Assembly (NCBI GenBank): GCA_022866195.1
Contig: JALHUF010000459.1
Coordinates: forward strand, 1-8,604
Source of the DNA: Terriglobia bacterium
GTDB taxonomy: Bacteria > Acidobacteriota > Terriglobia > UBA7540
Direction of reading: 5' to 3'
DNA: 8,604 nucleotides
Shown one piece after another: positions 1 to 5,087 of this stretch (its first letter is position 1; every line of letters begins with the position of its first letter). Below the pieces are notes generated by a model. The model was not told where the DNA came from and made no database searches. It saw only the letters and a list, made by a program, of their open reading frames with translations. The position numbers were made by a program, and so were the translations under genes.

Positions 1-40
1 CGGCAGCGCGGTCGAGGACGCCAGGCGCCTTTGAAATACC

Positions 41-424
41 CTAGCCATTGGACTCAAAAATCACCTGCGCAACCACATACCGGCCGGAGTGCGAAAGCGA
101 AACCGACGTGCGCGTTACACCCAATGTGCGAGCCATCTCCTGGGCACGCCCCGTGAGCAGCAGCTCCGGCTTGCCGCTCGGCTGGTGGGTGACTTCCACA
201 TCCAGCCACCGCACCCCGTCTCCCCAACCTGTGCCCAGCGCTTTGAAGGCTGCTTCCTTGGCTGCGAAGCGCGCCGCGTAACGCTCTGCCCGATTCTTGA
301 ACCGCTCGCAGTAGGCAATTTCGCCCGCTGTGTACAGCCGCTTGCTGAAGCGTTCTCCGTGCCGCCGGAGGGCCTGCGCGATACGCGCCGTCTCCGCGAT
401 GTCCACTCCCATTCCGACAATCAT
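41..424 (-). CDS. acpS: Holo-[acyl-carrier-protein] synthase (AcpS)
   Basis: Transfers the 4'-phosphopantetheine arm from CoA to a serine of apo acyl carrier protein, activating it for fatty acid synthesis; cytoplasmic and Mg-dependent. The 127-aa protein has the usual length of group I AcpS. Visible family motifs: the N-terminal GMGVDI with Asp8 (Mg ligand), the central FAAKEAAFKALG at residues 53-64 with Glu57 (second Mg ligand), and SLSHSGRYVVAQVI near the C-terminus. The start chosen is the ATG at 422-424, because the family begins MIVGxGxDI; an upstream in-frame alternative start at 472 would add 16 residues that do not look like AcpS. The ribosome binding site is weak (a GAGAGAG-like stretch). 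It lies 57 bp downstream of the RsbRD_N-like gene on the same strand, so the two are probably co-transcribed. Family assignment is very secure. Confidence 0.96.
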   Translation of the reverse strand: MIVGMGVDIAETARIAQALRRHGERFSKRLYTAGEIAYCERFKNRAERYAARFAAKEAAFKALGTGWGDGVRWLDVEVTHQPSGKPELLLTGRAQEMARTLGVTRTSVSLSHSGRYVVAQVIFESNG

Positions 425-481
425 CGCCGCGCTCTCTCGCCACCGCAGGCGCGGGCATTGCGCCACGCCCATCGGGCTTGC

Positions 482-949
482 TCAATGCGTGCGCGTGGCT
501 GCCGCCGGGGCCCGTCGAGAGGCCGCCTCACATTCGTAGCTTCTGACCGTGTAGTAGATCGCCCGGTCAAAGAAATGGCCCACCAGGCGATGGAGCTCTT
601 GCTCCTGATACAAGTCCACCGCTGAGTCCACCGCCCCGGAGGAGCGAATGTAATCTCGCAAATGGTACTTCGTCAACAGCAGGGCGTAAACGACCTCACA
701 CAGCGGGATGCCCTCGGCGCACCGCATCTCTCCCAATTCGCCGTAAAAGGCCTCGATCATATGGTCAGTCTTCTCGCCCAGCCAGCGGCCCAGGTTGCGA
801 TAGACCTCGTAGGCCCGGTGGTGGAGCTCTTCGCGGGAGAGCTTGTGGTAAGCGGGGGTGCGCGAGTTGGTCTGGAGGTCCTGGACAGCCCCGCCGGTGA
901 GTTGCTCGGCGTGGCTCTCGATCATCTTCACCAGACGAATGGAAAGCAT
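482..949 (-). CDS. Stand-alone RsbRD_N-like domain protein, putative sensor/regulator
   Basis: A 155-aa, probably all-helical soluble protein with no signal peptide or membrane segment. The central pattern, an EELxxRAYEVYRNLGRWL stretch (about residues 40-57) followed by EGIPLCEVVYALLLTKYHLRDYI (residues 79-101), resembles the N-terminal domain of RsbRD-type RsbT co-antagonists (Pfam RsbRD_N). In stressosome proteins that domain precedes a STAS domain. No STAS domain is present here; the protein ends in an Arg/Ala-rich tail after residue 139. The conserved-looking HRLVGHFFDRAIYYTVRSYE segment is at residues 120-139. The start is the ATG at 947-949 because AGGGGA lies 4 nt upstream; a TTG at 968-970 is the less likely alternative. 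It is probably the first gene of a two-gene unit with acpS. Function is unknown; a stress or signal input role is only inferred from the fold family. Confidence 0.78.
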   Translation of the reverse strand: MLSIRLVKMIESHAEQLTGGAVQDLQTNSRTPAYHKLSREELHHRAYEVYRNLGRWLGEKTDHMIEAFYGELGEMRCAEGIPLCEVVYALLLTKYHLRDYIRSSGAVDSAVDLYQEQELHRLVGHFFDRAIYYTVRSYECEAASRRAPAAATRTH

Positions 950-953
950 ATCG

Positions 954-959
954 TCCCCT
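954..959 (-). promoter_or_regulatory. Ribosome binding site of the RsbRD_N-like gene
   Basis: AGGGGA read on the minus strand, 4 nt before the ATG at 947-949. It is what favours that ATG over the upstream in-frame TTG at 968-970. Confidence 0.6.
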
Positions 960-981
960 GCGCCTGCCAAGACCAGCGTGT

Positions 982-993
982 TCCGTTAACGGA
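982..993. promoter_or_regulatory. Perfect 12-bp palindrome, candidate operator
   Basis: TCCGTTAACGGA is a perfect 12-bp inverted repeat in the divergent region between the RsbRD_N-like gene and pgeF. It sits just downstream of the predicted -10 box of the leftward promoter (1004-1009), at roughly +4 to +15 of the expected transcript, which is a classic repressor position. Palindromicity is read directly; the operator role and the identity of any binding protein are inference. Confidence 0.45.
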
Positions 994-1003
994 GCGTAGC
1001 ACC

Positions 1004-1032
1004 ACCATAGCAAATCGGGAGTCGTAATTCAA
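1004..1032 (-). promoter_or_regulatory. Predicted sigma70-type promoter for the RsbRD_N-like gene and acpS
   Basis: On the minus strand, TTGAAT (1027-1032, 4/6 to TTGACA) and TATGGT (1004-1009, 4/6 to TATAAT) are separated by exactly 17 bp. Transcription would begin near 997, leaving a leader of about 48 nt before the ATG at 949. The match is moderate, but spacing and position are right. Confidence 0.45.
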
Positions 1033-1066
1033 CGCCGCCGGGCGGCGCGATGGTCCTCCGTCTTTG

Positions 1067-1075
1067 TGCTATATT
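1067..1075 (+). promoter_or_regulatory. Extended -10 promoter element upstream of pgeF
   Basis: TGC directly before TATATT (1070-1075, 5/6 to TATAAT) forms an extended -10 element. No good -35 box is present, which is usual for this promoter type. Initiation would fall near 1082, about 20 nt before the ATG at 1103. This places the in-frame TTG at 1064 outside the transcript and supports the ATG start. Confidence 0.45.
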
Positions 1076-1102
1076 TGCGATTTGGGGCGCCGCACTTTCA
1101 AG

Positions 1103-2032
1103 ATGGTCTCGCGCGGGGGACTGGAGTGGCTCGAGTGCACTTCGTTCTCTCGCTTCCCTTGGTTGCTGCATGCCTTCAGCACCCGCCGCGGGGGGGTGAG
1201 CGAGGGTCGGGCGGCGGGTTTGACCCTCGGCTTCGTCACCGCCGACGCGCGGGCTAACGTCGAGGAGAACCGCCAACGCTTCTTCGCCGCGCTCGGCACG
1301 GAGGGCTACTCCCTGGCCGCGTTGCGCCAACGCCATTCGACGCACATTTATCTGGTCATGCGGGGCGCATCCGGACAGCTCGAATACCGCCCCGCGGGCT
1401 TTCCCGCGCCCCAACCTCCGGGTCACCCGCTGCCGGTGGGCGACGCTCTCGTGACGGATCAACCGGGAGTCTTGCTCTCGGTGAGGACTGCGGACTGTCT
1501 GCCGGTCCTGTTGCTCGACCCTCGCCGCCGCGCCATCGCCGCCATCCATGCGGGCTGGCGCGGCGTGCTGCACCGGGTTGTGGAAAAGGCCGTGGGCACG
1601 ATGCGGGCCGTGTTTGGCTCAGACCCGCACCAACTGCTCGCGGCCCTCGGACCCGGCATCCGGGCTTGCTGCTATGAAGTGGGCGAAGAGGTTGTCGCCG
1701 CTTTTTGCGCCCGCTTCGCGCAAGGCGAGACGTTCTTCCGCGAAGCGCTCCGGGAAAATCCTTCCGCCTCATTCACTGCGCGGCATCCGCAGCTTTTCCT
1801 CTCTGGGCAGCCCCCGGGCCACCTGACGCGCCCGGCGCCGGCACCGCACCTCGACCTCGTCGCTGTTGCCGAAGCCCAGCTTTGTAGCGCCGGATTGCGC
1901 CCGTCCAACATCCAGGTCGCTGACTTCTGTACGGCCTGCCGGACCGACCTCTTCTTTTCCCACCGCAGGGAAGGAAAGGGCACGGGCCGCATGATGGGGG
2001 TTATTGGGATACGGCAGGAACCGAGGGGCTAG
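1103..2032 (+). CDS. pgeF: YfiH/LACC1 family purine nucleosidase/polyphenol oxidase-like protein (PgeF type)
   Basis: Member of the DUF152/YfiH/LACC1 family: zinc-binding enzymes described as copper-dependent polyphenol oxidases, as purine nucleoside phosphorylase/deaminases and, in E. coli, as the peptidoglycan editing factor PgeF. Expected zinc ligands are visible: His78 in RQRHSTH, Cys132 in TADCLPVLLLD, His149 in IHAGWRG. The C-terminal signature CTACRTDLFFSHRREGKGTGRMMG runs from residue 276 to 299. At 309 aa it is longer than E. coli YfiH (243 aa). The extra length lies in a Pro-rich segment near residues 89-113 and another between about 208 and 248. The ATG at 1103 was chosen over a TTG at 1064 because of the extended -10 element at 1067-1075; the ribosome binding site is poor. 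No signal peptide is seen, so it is cytoplasmic. It converges on rlmN. Which of the reported activities applies cannot be read from sequence. Confidence 0.9.
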   Translation: MVSRGGLEWLECTSFSRFPWLLHAFSTRRGGVSEGRAAGLTLGFVTADARANVEENRQRFFAALGTEGYSLAALRQRHSTHIYLVMRGASGQLEYRPAGFPAPQPPGHPLPVGDALVTDQPGVLLSVRTADCLPVLLLDPRRRAIAAIHAGWRGVLHRVVEKAVGTMRAVFGSDPHQLLAALGPGIRACCYEVGEEVVAAFCARFAQGETFFREALRENPSASFTARHPQLFLSGQPPGHLTRPAPAPHLDLVAVAEAQLCSAGLRPSNIQVADFCTACRTDLFFSHRREGKGTGRMMGVIGIRQEPRG

Positions 2033-2060
2033 TTCCTCGCCGAGAAGCGCCCGGCATTCA

Positions 2061-2075
2061 AAGGCTGGAAGCCTT
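2061..2075. terminator. Short hairpin between convergent pgeF and rlmN, possible weak terminator
   Basis: AAGGCT-GGA-AGCCTT is a perfect 6-bp stem with a three-base loop in the 95-bp gap between the two convergent stop codons. No T-run follows on either strand, so it is not a convincing intrinsic terminator, but it is the only clear hairpin wholly inside this gap. Confidence 0.25.
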
Positions 2076-2127
2076 GTCTTGGGGTGCCTTCACGACCTTG
2101 CAGCCAAGCTCCCCAGTCTCCGAACCG

Positions 2128-3204
2128 CTAACTCCCTGCCAAGCTCAACTGGCCACAGGCCGCGCGCACATCCTGACCTCGGGAAATTCGGATGAAGGCC
2201 GGGACACCCTGCCGGGTGAGCGCCCCTTGAAACGCCAGCACGCGCGCGAGCGGTGGAGGGCCGTAGGAGAGCTCTTGGCCGGAATTGTAGGGAATCAGAT
2301 TGACCTTCGCGCGGATGCCGTGCAGCAACGCCCCCACGCGCTCGGCGTCGGCATCGGAATCGTTTATACCCTTGAGGAGGACATGTTCGAACGTCAGCCG
2401 CTCTCGCGGCCGCAGCGGATAGGCCCGACAGGCCTGGAGGAGTTCGCATAGAGGGTACTTTCGGTTCAGGGGCATCAGCGCCGTTCTCTGCTCTTCCGTC
2501 GAGGCGTTGAGGGAAACGGCCAGCTTGGGCCGCATCGGCTCGTTGGCCAGGTCGTAGATACGAGGCACGATCCCAGCCGTCGAAAGCGTGATGCGCTGCA
2601 GCGGGATCGCAAGGCCGTCTGCATCGGCCATGATCCTGACCGCGTGCATTGCCGCCGCCAGGTTCAGGAGGGGCTCGCCCATCCCCATGAAAACCACGTT
2701 GAGTCGAGCCCGCCGCGGGATACGCTGAGCTTGGAGAAGGGCCAGGACCTGGCCCGCGATTTCTCCCGCCGTAAGGTTCCGCGCCAGGCCGAGGAGCGCA
2801 GTGAAACAGAACTTGCAGTCGAGTGCGCAGCCCACTTGGCTGGAGAGACACAGCGTGGAGCGGCCCCTTTCTGGCATATGCACGGCCTCGATGGTCTTGC
2901 CATCCTCCAGCCGCAGAACGTAGCGAACAGCCCCGTCCCGCGACACAAATTCCCGCTGAACCTCGGGATATCCGATGCGGCATTCGCGGGCGAGCAAGGT
3001 GCGGAATTCCCCGTTCAGATCGGTGAAGTTGCTGAAAACCTGCTCACGGCGAGCGTAGATACCCCTGAAAAGCTGACGACCACGGTAGCGGGCTTGGCCG
3101 CATGCCACTGCAAGCTGCTCCAACTCCTCGCGACTCAGGCCGACGAGATTTGCCCCGGCAGTAGGAAGTGTCACCATAGCGGTCCAGTTTCGTAATGCTA
3201 GCAT
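2128..3204 (-). CDS. rlmN: Dual-specificity RNA methyltransferase RlmN (23S rRNA A2503 / tRNA A37 C2-methyltransferase)
   Basis: Radical-SAM enzyme that methylates C2 of A2503 in 23S rRNA and A37 in some tRNAs, tuning translational fidelity; cytoplasmic. In this 358-aa protein the 4Fe-4S cluster motif CALDCKFC gives Cys126, Cys130 and Cys133. Cys119 (in TLCLSSQVG) and Cys350 (in RGQDVRAACGQL) match the methyl-carrying and resolving cysteines of E. coli RlmN (Cys118 and Cys355). Glu106 in KTIEAVHMPE matches E. coli Glu105. The SAM-binding VVFMGMGEPLLN is at 170-181. This pairing of cysteines fits RlmN; the relative Cfr would need a closer comparison to exclude but is unlikely. The N-terminus is uncertain: ATG at 3204 or 3177 (residue 10), neither with a good ribosome binding site. 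No convincing promoter was found upstream. It is divergent from the tetR-type gene. Confidence 0.95.
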   Translation of the reverse strand: MLALRNWTAMVTLPTAGANLVGLSREELEQLAVACGQARYRGRQLFRGIYARREQVFSNFTDLNGEFRTLLARECRIGYPEVQREFVSRDGAVRYVLRLEDGKTIEAVHMPERGRSTLCLSSQVGCALDCKFCFTALLGLARNLTAGEIAGQVLALLQAQRIPRRARLNVVFMGMGEPLLNLAAAMHAVRIMADADGLAIPLQRITLSTAGIVPRIYDLANEPMRPKLAVSLNASTEEQRTALMPLNRKYPLCELLQACRAYPLRPRERLTFEHVLLKGINDSDADAERVGALLHGIRAKVNLIPYNSGQELSYGPPPLARVLAFQGALTRQGVPAFIRISRGQDVRAACGQLSLAGS

Positions 3205-3304
3205 GGGTATCGCGGCGGTTCAACGAACGTGGGGATGATGTTCTCGTGGCAGTCGTCTCAAAAGGGGCAAAATGTCCCCACTGTCTAGGAATCGCGGAAA
3301 GTCA

Positions 3305-3332
3305 TTGACAAAGCAGGAGAAATATTAATAAT
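3305..3332 (+). promoter_or_regulatory. Strong sigma70-type promoter of the tetR-family gene
   Basis: A perfect TTGACA (3305-3310) is followed after 16 bp by AATAAT (3327-3332, 5/6 to TATAAT). Transcription would start near 3339-3340, about 26 nt before the ATG. The -10 region lies in an AT-rich patch that contains the 8-bp palindrome TATTAATA (3323-3330). TTAATAA occurs twice, at 3325-3331 and 3348-3354, 23 bp apart, flanking the predicted start site. These are candidate sites for autoregulation by the TetR protein. Confidence 0.65.
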
Positions 3333-3343
3333 CCGTCCAGACG

Positions 3344-3357
3344 CCTTTTAATAAAGG
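3344..3357 (+). promoter_or_regulatory. Small hairpin overlapping the tetR Shine-Dalgarno
   Basis: CCTTT (3344-3348) pairs with AAAGG (3353-3357) across a TAAT loop. The right arm includes most of the AAGGAG ribosome binding site (3354-3359), which lies 6 nt before the ATG. The stem is only five pairs, so any effect on translation would be modest. Confidence 0.3.
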
Positions 3358-3365
3358 AGAGAACA

Positions 3366-3971
3366 ATGAGCCCTCGTCGCCCAAATCCTGAACTGGCCGA
3401 CCGTCGCCGCGGAGCACTCATCAAGGCGGGCTACGCTGAGATTCTGGAGAAGGGTATCCAGGGAACAACTTTAGATTCGGTAGTCGCGCGGGCCGGCTCA
3501 AGCAAGGGCGGCGCCCTGTACTACTTTCCGACCAAAGAGAATCTTCTGTACGCAGTCCTGCAGTGGTTGCTTGCGCAACTGAACCGCACCTTGGTGGAGG
3601 TGGTGCGTAGCGCCGAATCGCCGCGCAGCCGGTTGGCCGCGGAGCTGGAAGTGCTGTTTCACAGTGCGGAAGTGAACCGCAAACTCTACTTGGTGTTGTT
3701 GGACTTCGTCGCGGTGGGCACGCGCAGCGAACGGTTCCACTCGCTGTTCGCGTCGTTCTTTGAAAGTTGCCGGGAGCGGGATATTGCGATTGTCGAAGAG
3801 GGAATCAGGCAGCACCAGTTCCGGCGCGTCCGCCCCGCAGATGCCGCGGCCACTATCCGGGCGCTGGTGGACGGGTACTCGCTCCAGTGGCTGATGGGGC
3901 CGGGCGGCGTTCCCGTGGAAGCATACCGCGACCTTTGTCGTGCCGTCCTGGGCGCTTATCTGCTGCGCTGA
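3366..3971 (+). CDS. TetR/AcrR family transcriptional regulator
   Basis: A 201-aa DNA-binding regulator, a typical size for the family. The N-terminal helix-turn-helix spans about residues 14-61: IKAGYAEILEKGIQGTTLDSVVARAG, then SSKGGALYYFPTKENLL, which corresponds to the family's recognition helix and its YxxFxxKexLl tail. The C-terminal ligand/dimer region (about residues 85-201) is helical and contains RALVDGYSLQWL (165-176), resembling the TetR_C_6/BetI-like type. AAGGAG lies 6 nt before the ATG, and the promoter at 3305-3332 is strong. It is divergent from rlmN (161-bp gap) and upstream of the PEGA genes (221-bp gap). Its ligand is unknown. Targets are not evident: no efflux pump or obvious catabolic gene adjoins it, so control of its own promoter or of the downstream envelope genes is a guess. 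Confidence 0.93.
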   Translation: MSPRRPNPELADRRRGALIKAGYAEILEKGIQGTTLDSVVARAGSSKGGALYYFPTKENLLYAVLQWLLAQLNRTLVEVVRSAESPRSRLAAELEVLFHSAEVNRKLYLVLLDFVAVGTRSERFHSLFASFFESCRERDIAIVEEGIRQHQFRRVRPADAAATIRALVDGYSLQWLMGPGGVPVEAYRDLCRAVLGAYLLR

Positions 3972-3998
3972 TCCTGCTCTGGGGTGTTGGTTCTTGAC

Positions 3999-4032
3999 GG
4001 GGTCAGTCAGGGGTGCGACACTACGCGTACCC
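3999..4032 (+). repeat. Imperfect direct repeat, copy A
   Basis: Ordered blocks GGGGTCAG (3999-4006), GACAC (4017-4021), ACGCGT (4023-4028) and CCC (4030-4032) recur in the same order in copy B about 110 bp downstream. Between the first two blocks both copies carry a G-rich GxGGT stretch. Confidence 0.5.
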
Positions 4033-4109
4033 ACAGCTTCTGTCCAACCCCTGGAAGGTGAGGAATCATTGAGCCCCAGACTTCGCAGTGGGTTAGCAGA
4101 AAGCACCTT

Positions 4110-4140
4110 GGGGTCAGGAGGTTGACACGGACGCGTCCCC
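4110..4140 (+). repeat. Imperfect direct repeat, copy B, with an enclosing hairpin
   Basis: GGGGTCAG (4110-4117), GACAC (4124-4128), ACGCGT (4131-4136) and CCCC (4137-4140) match copy A with small gaps. Here ACGCGT is the core of the 10-bp palindrome GGACGCGTCC (4129-4138). GGTTGA (4120-4125) can pair with TCAACC (4156-4161), giving a larger stem around it. The pattern could be a REP-like or transposase-associated remnant, or a pair of protein-binding sites; neither is proven. Confidence 0.5.
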
Positions 4141-4192
4141 GCATCGCAGGTGGTCTCAACCGTCGCGCAGCCGGGCCGAGTGGGGCTACAGC

Positions 4193-5017
4193 TTGCTGGT
4201 GCGCTGTTTGGCGTGTAGTGTCACAAGCATGGTTTTGATCCTGGGAACATCTCTGCTGCATGCCGCACAAGTTCGGGTACCCGAGGGGACGCTAGTGCGC
4301 CTCAAGGTCCATGCCGACATCACCACGGAAAACGTCGTGAAAGGCGACCGTGTGGAGTTCGACGTGGCTGAGAACGTGGCGGTAAATGACCGCGTCGTCA
4401 TTCCCAAAGGGGCCGTGGGCCGCGGCGTGGTAGTTGACGTCAAGGGCGCAGGCAAGAAGAGGGCGAAAGACGCGGCTGTGATCTTTCGGTTTGTGGCCGT
4501 GCGCGCGGCTGACAATCAAGAAATCCCTTTGCGGGTGATGCCCACCAAATCCAGAAAGGCGGACTCTTCAGAGAACAAGATTGCGATCAACGTTCCTATT
4601 CCCGGGTCACGCGAAAGGATGATTGGCGCCGAGAAGGGGAAGGATTTTGCGGCCTATACGGAGACAGATGCGCTGGTGAACGTGCCGGACCGGGCGGAGA
4701 CGCCGACCGCAGCGGGAACCCCTGGAGGCGGGCAGGCAGGCGGGACGGTGCCACCTTCGGGCTCCGAGGGGCCGGCGGCAGCACCCGAACTGGTCTTGCC
4801 CCCTGAGGAGGCTTACGTCGATTTCAGGAGCAATCCCCCGGGGGCGGAGCTTTTGATTGACAGGACCTCGCGTGGAACCACGCCCTTGAGGTTGCAGGTG
4901 CCGCCCGGTCGCCACGAGATTCAGATTCGGCTGGCCGGATACCGGACTTGGACCCGCAGCATGGTGGTGGATCCCGGATCGAAGCCCTCGGTGCGTGCGA
5001 CCCTCGAGAAGGAATAG
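4193..5017 (+). CDS. Secreted PEGA-domain protein, paralogue 1
   Basis: A 274-aa exported protein of unknown function. Residues 1-24 form a Sec signal peptide (Arg4, hydrophobic core VLILGTSLL, cleavage probably after LLHA). Residues 26-165 form a beta-rich domain beginning VRVPEGTLVRLKVHADI, with a GDRVEFDVAENVAVNDRVVIPKGAVGRGVV core (51-80). I cannot name this domain; IPKGxxxxG is vaguely reminiscent of VirB10/TrbI beta strands. A Gly/Pro/Ala-rich linker (about 166-205) leads to a PEGA domain (206-272: NPPGAELLIDRTSRGTTPLRLQ, then a PPGRHEIQIRLAGY core). PEGA domains are small surface or periplasmic beta folds. No zinc or catalytic motif is seen. The start is TTG 4193 (GTG 4199 also possible); the ATG at 4229 would remove the positive n-region of the signal peptide. 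The ribosome binding site is weak. The next gene is a tandem paralogue. Confidence 0.8.
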   Translation: MLVRCLACSVTSMVLILGTSLLHAAQVRVPEGTLVRLKVHADITTENVVKGDRVEFDVAENVAVNDRVVIPKGAVGRGVVVDVKGAGKKRAKDAAVIFRFVAVRAADNQEIPLRVMPTKSRKADSSENKIAINVPIPGSRERMIGAEKGKDFAAYTETDALVNVPDRAETPTAAGTPGGGQAGGTVPPSGSEGPAAAPELVLPPEEAYVDFRSNPPGAELLIDRTSRGTTPLRLQVPPGRHEIQIRLAGYRTWTRSMVVDPGSKPSVRATLEKE

Positions 5018-5076
5018 CGGGGCGCACCCGGGCGGCGTTCGCTCGCGATGGGTTCTCCGGCAGAGGGTCCGGCGAC

Positions 5077-5083
5077 GGGAGGA
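5077..5083 (+). promoter_or_regulatory. Ribosome binding site of PEGA paralogue 2
   Basis: GGGAGGA 4 nt before the ATG at 5088. It fixes the start there; an in-frame upstream start at 4995 overlaps the previous gene and would bury the signal peptide behind 31 Arg-rich residues. Confidence 0.75.
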
Positions 5084-5087
5084 CGAC

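Larger units (their letters stand above)
3972..4192. other. 221-bp non-coding gap with an imperfect direct repeat
   Basis: No credible gene is seen on either strand between the TetR stop and the first PEGA gene. The gap holds two diverged copies of one sequence (3999-4032 and 4110-4140, listed separately) and two short palindromes with an ACGCGT core (TACGCGTA at 4022-4029; GGACGCGTCC at 4129-4138). TTGACA occurs at 4122-4127, but no reasonable -10 box follows it at 16-18 bp. The promoter for the downstream gene was therefore not located. Confidence 0.6.

Noticed and set aside
1033..1047. GC-rich inverted repeat CGCCGCC-G-GGCGGCG
   Set aside because: It lies between divergent genes and upstream of both transcripts as predicted, so it cannot be their terminator. 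Short GC palindromes are common at this base composition.
2074..2983. Overlapping open frames on both strands inside rlmN
   Set aside because: rlmN has all catalytic cysteines and a full-length frame, so the others are shadows.
3229..3281. Inverted GTGGGGA (3229-3235) and TCCCCAC (3275-3281) in the rlmN-tetR gap
   Set aside because: Only 7 bp each with 39 bp between and no relation to a promoter that I could identify for rlmN; likely chance.
4122..4150. TTGACA at 4122-4127 as a -35 box for the PEGA gene
   Set aside because: The sequence 16-18 bp downstream (CGCAGG region) does not resemble a -10 box, and the hexamer is part of repeat copy B.
4007..4270. 87-codon minus-strand frame in the gap upstream of the first PEGA gene
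   Set aside because: No ribosome binding site or motif, it overlaps the signal-peptide region of the PEGA gene, and its composition looks random.
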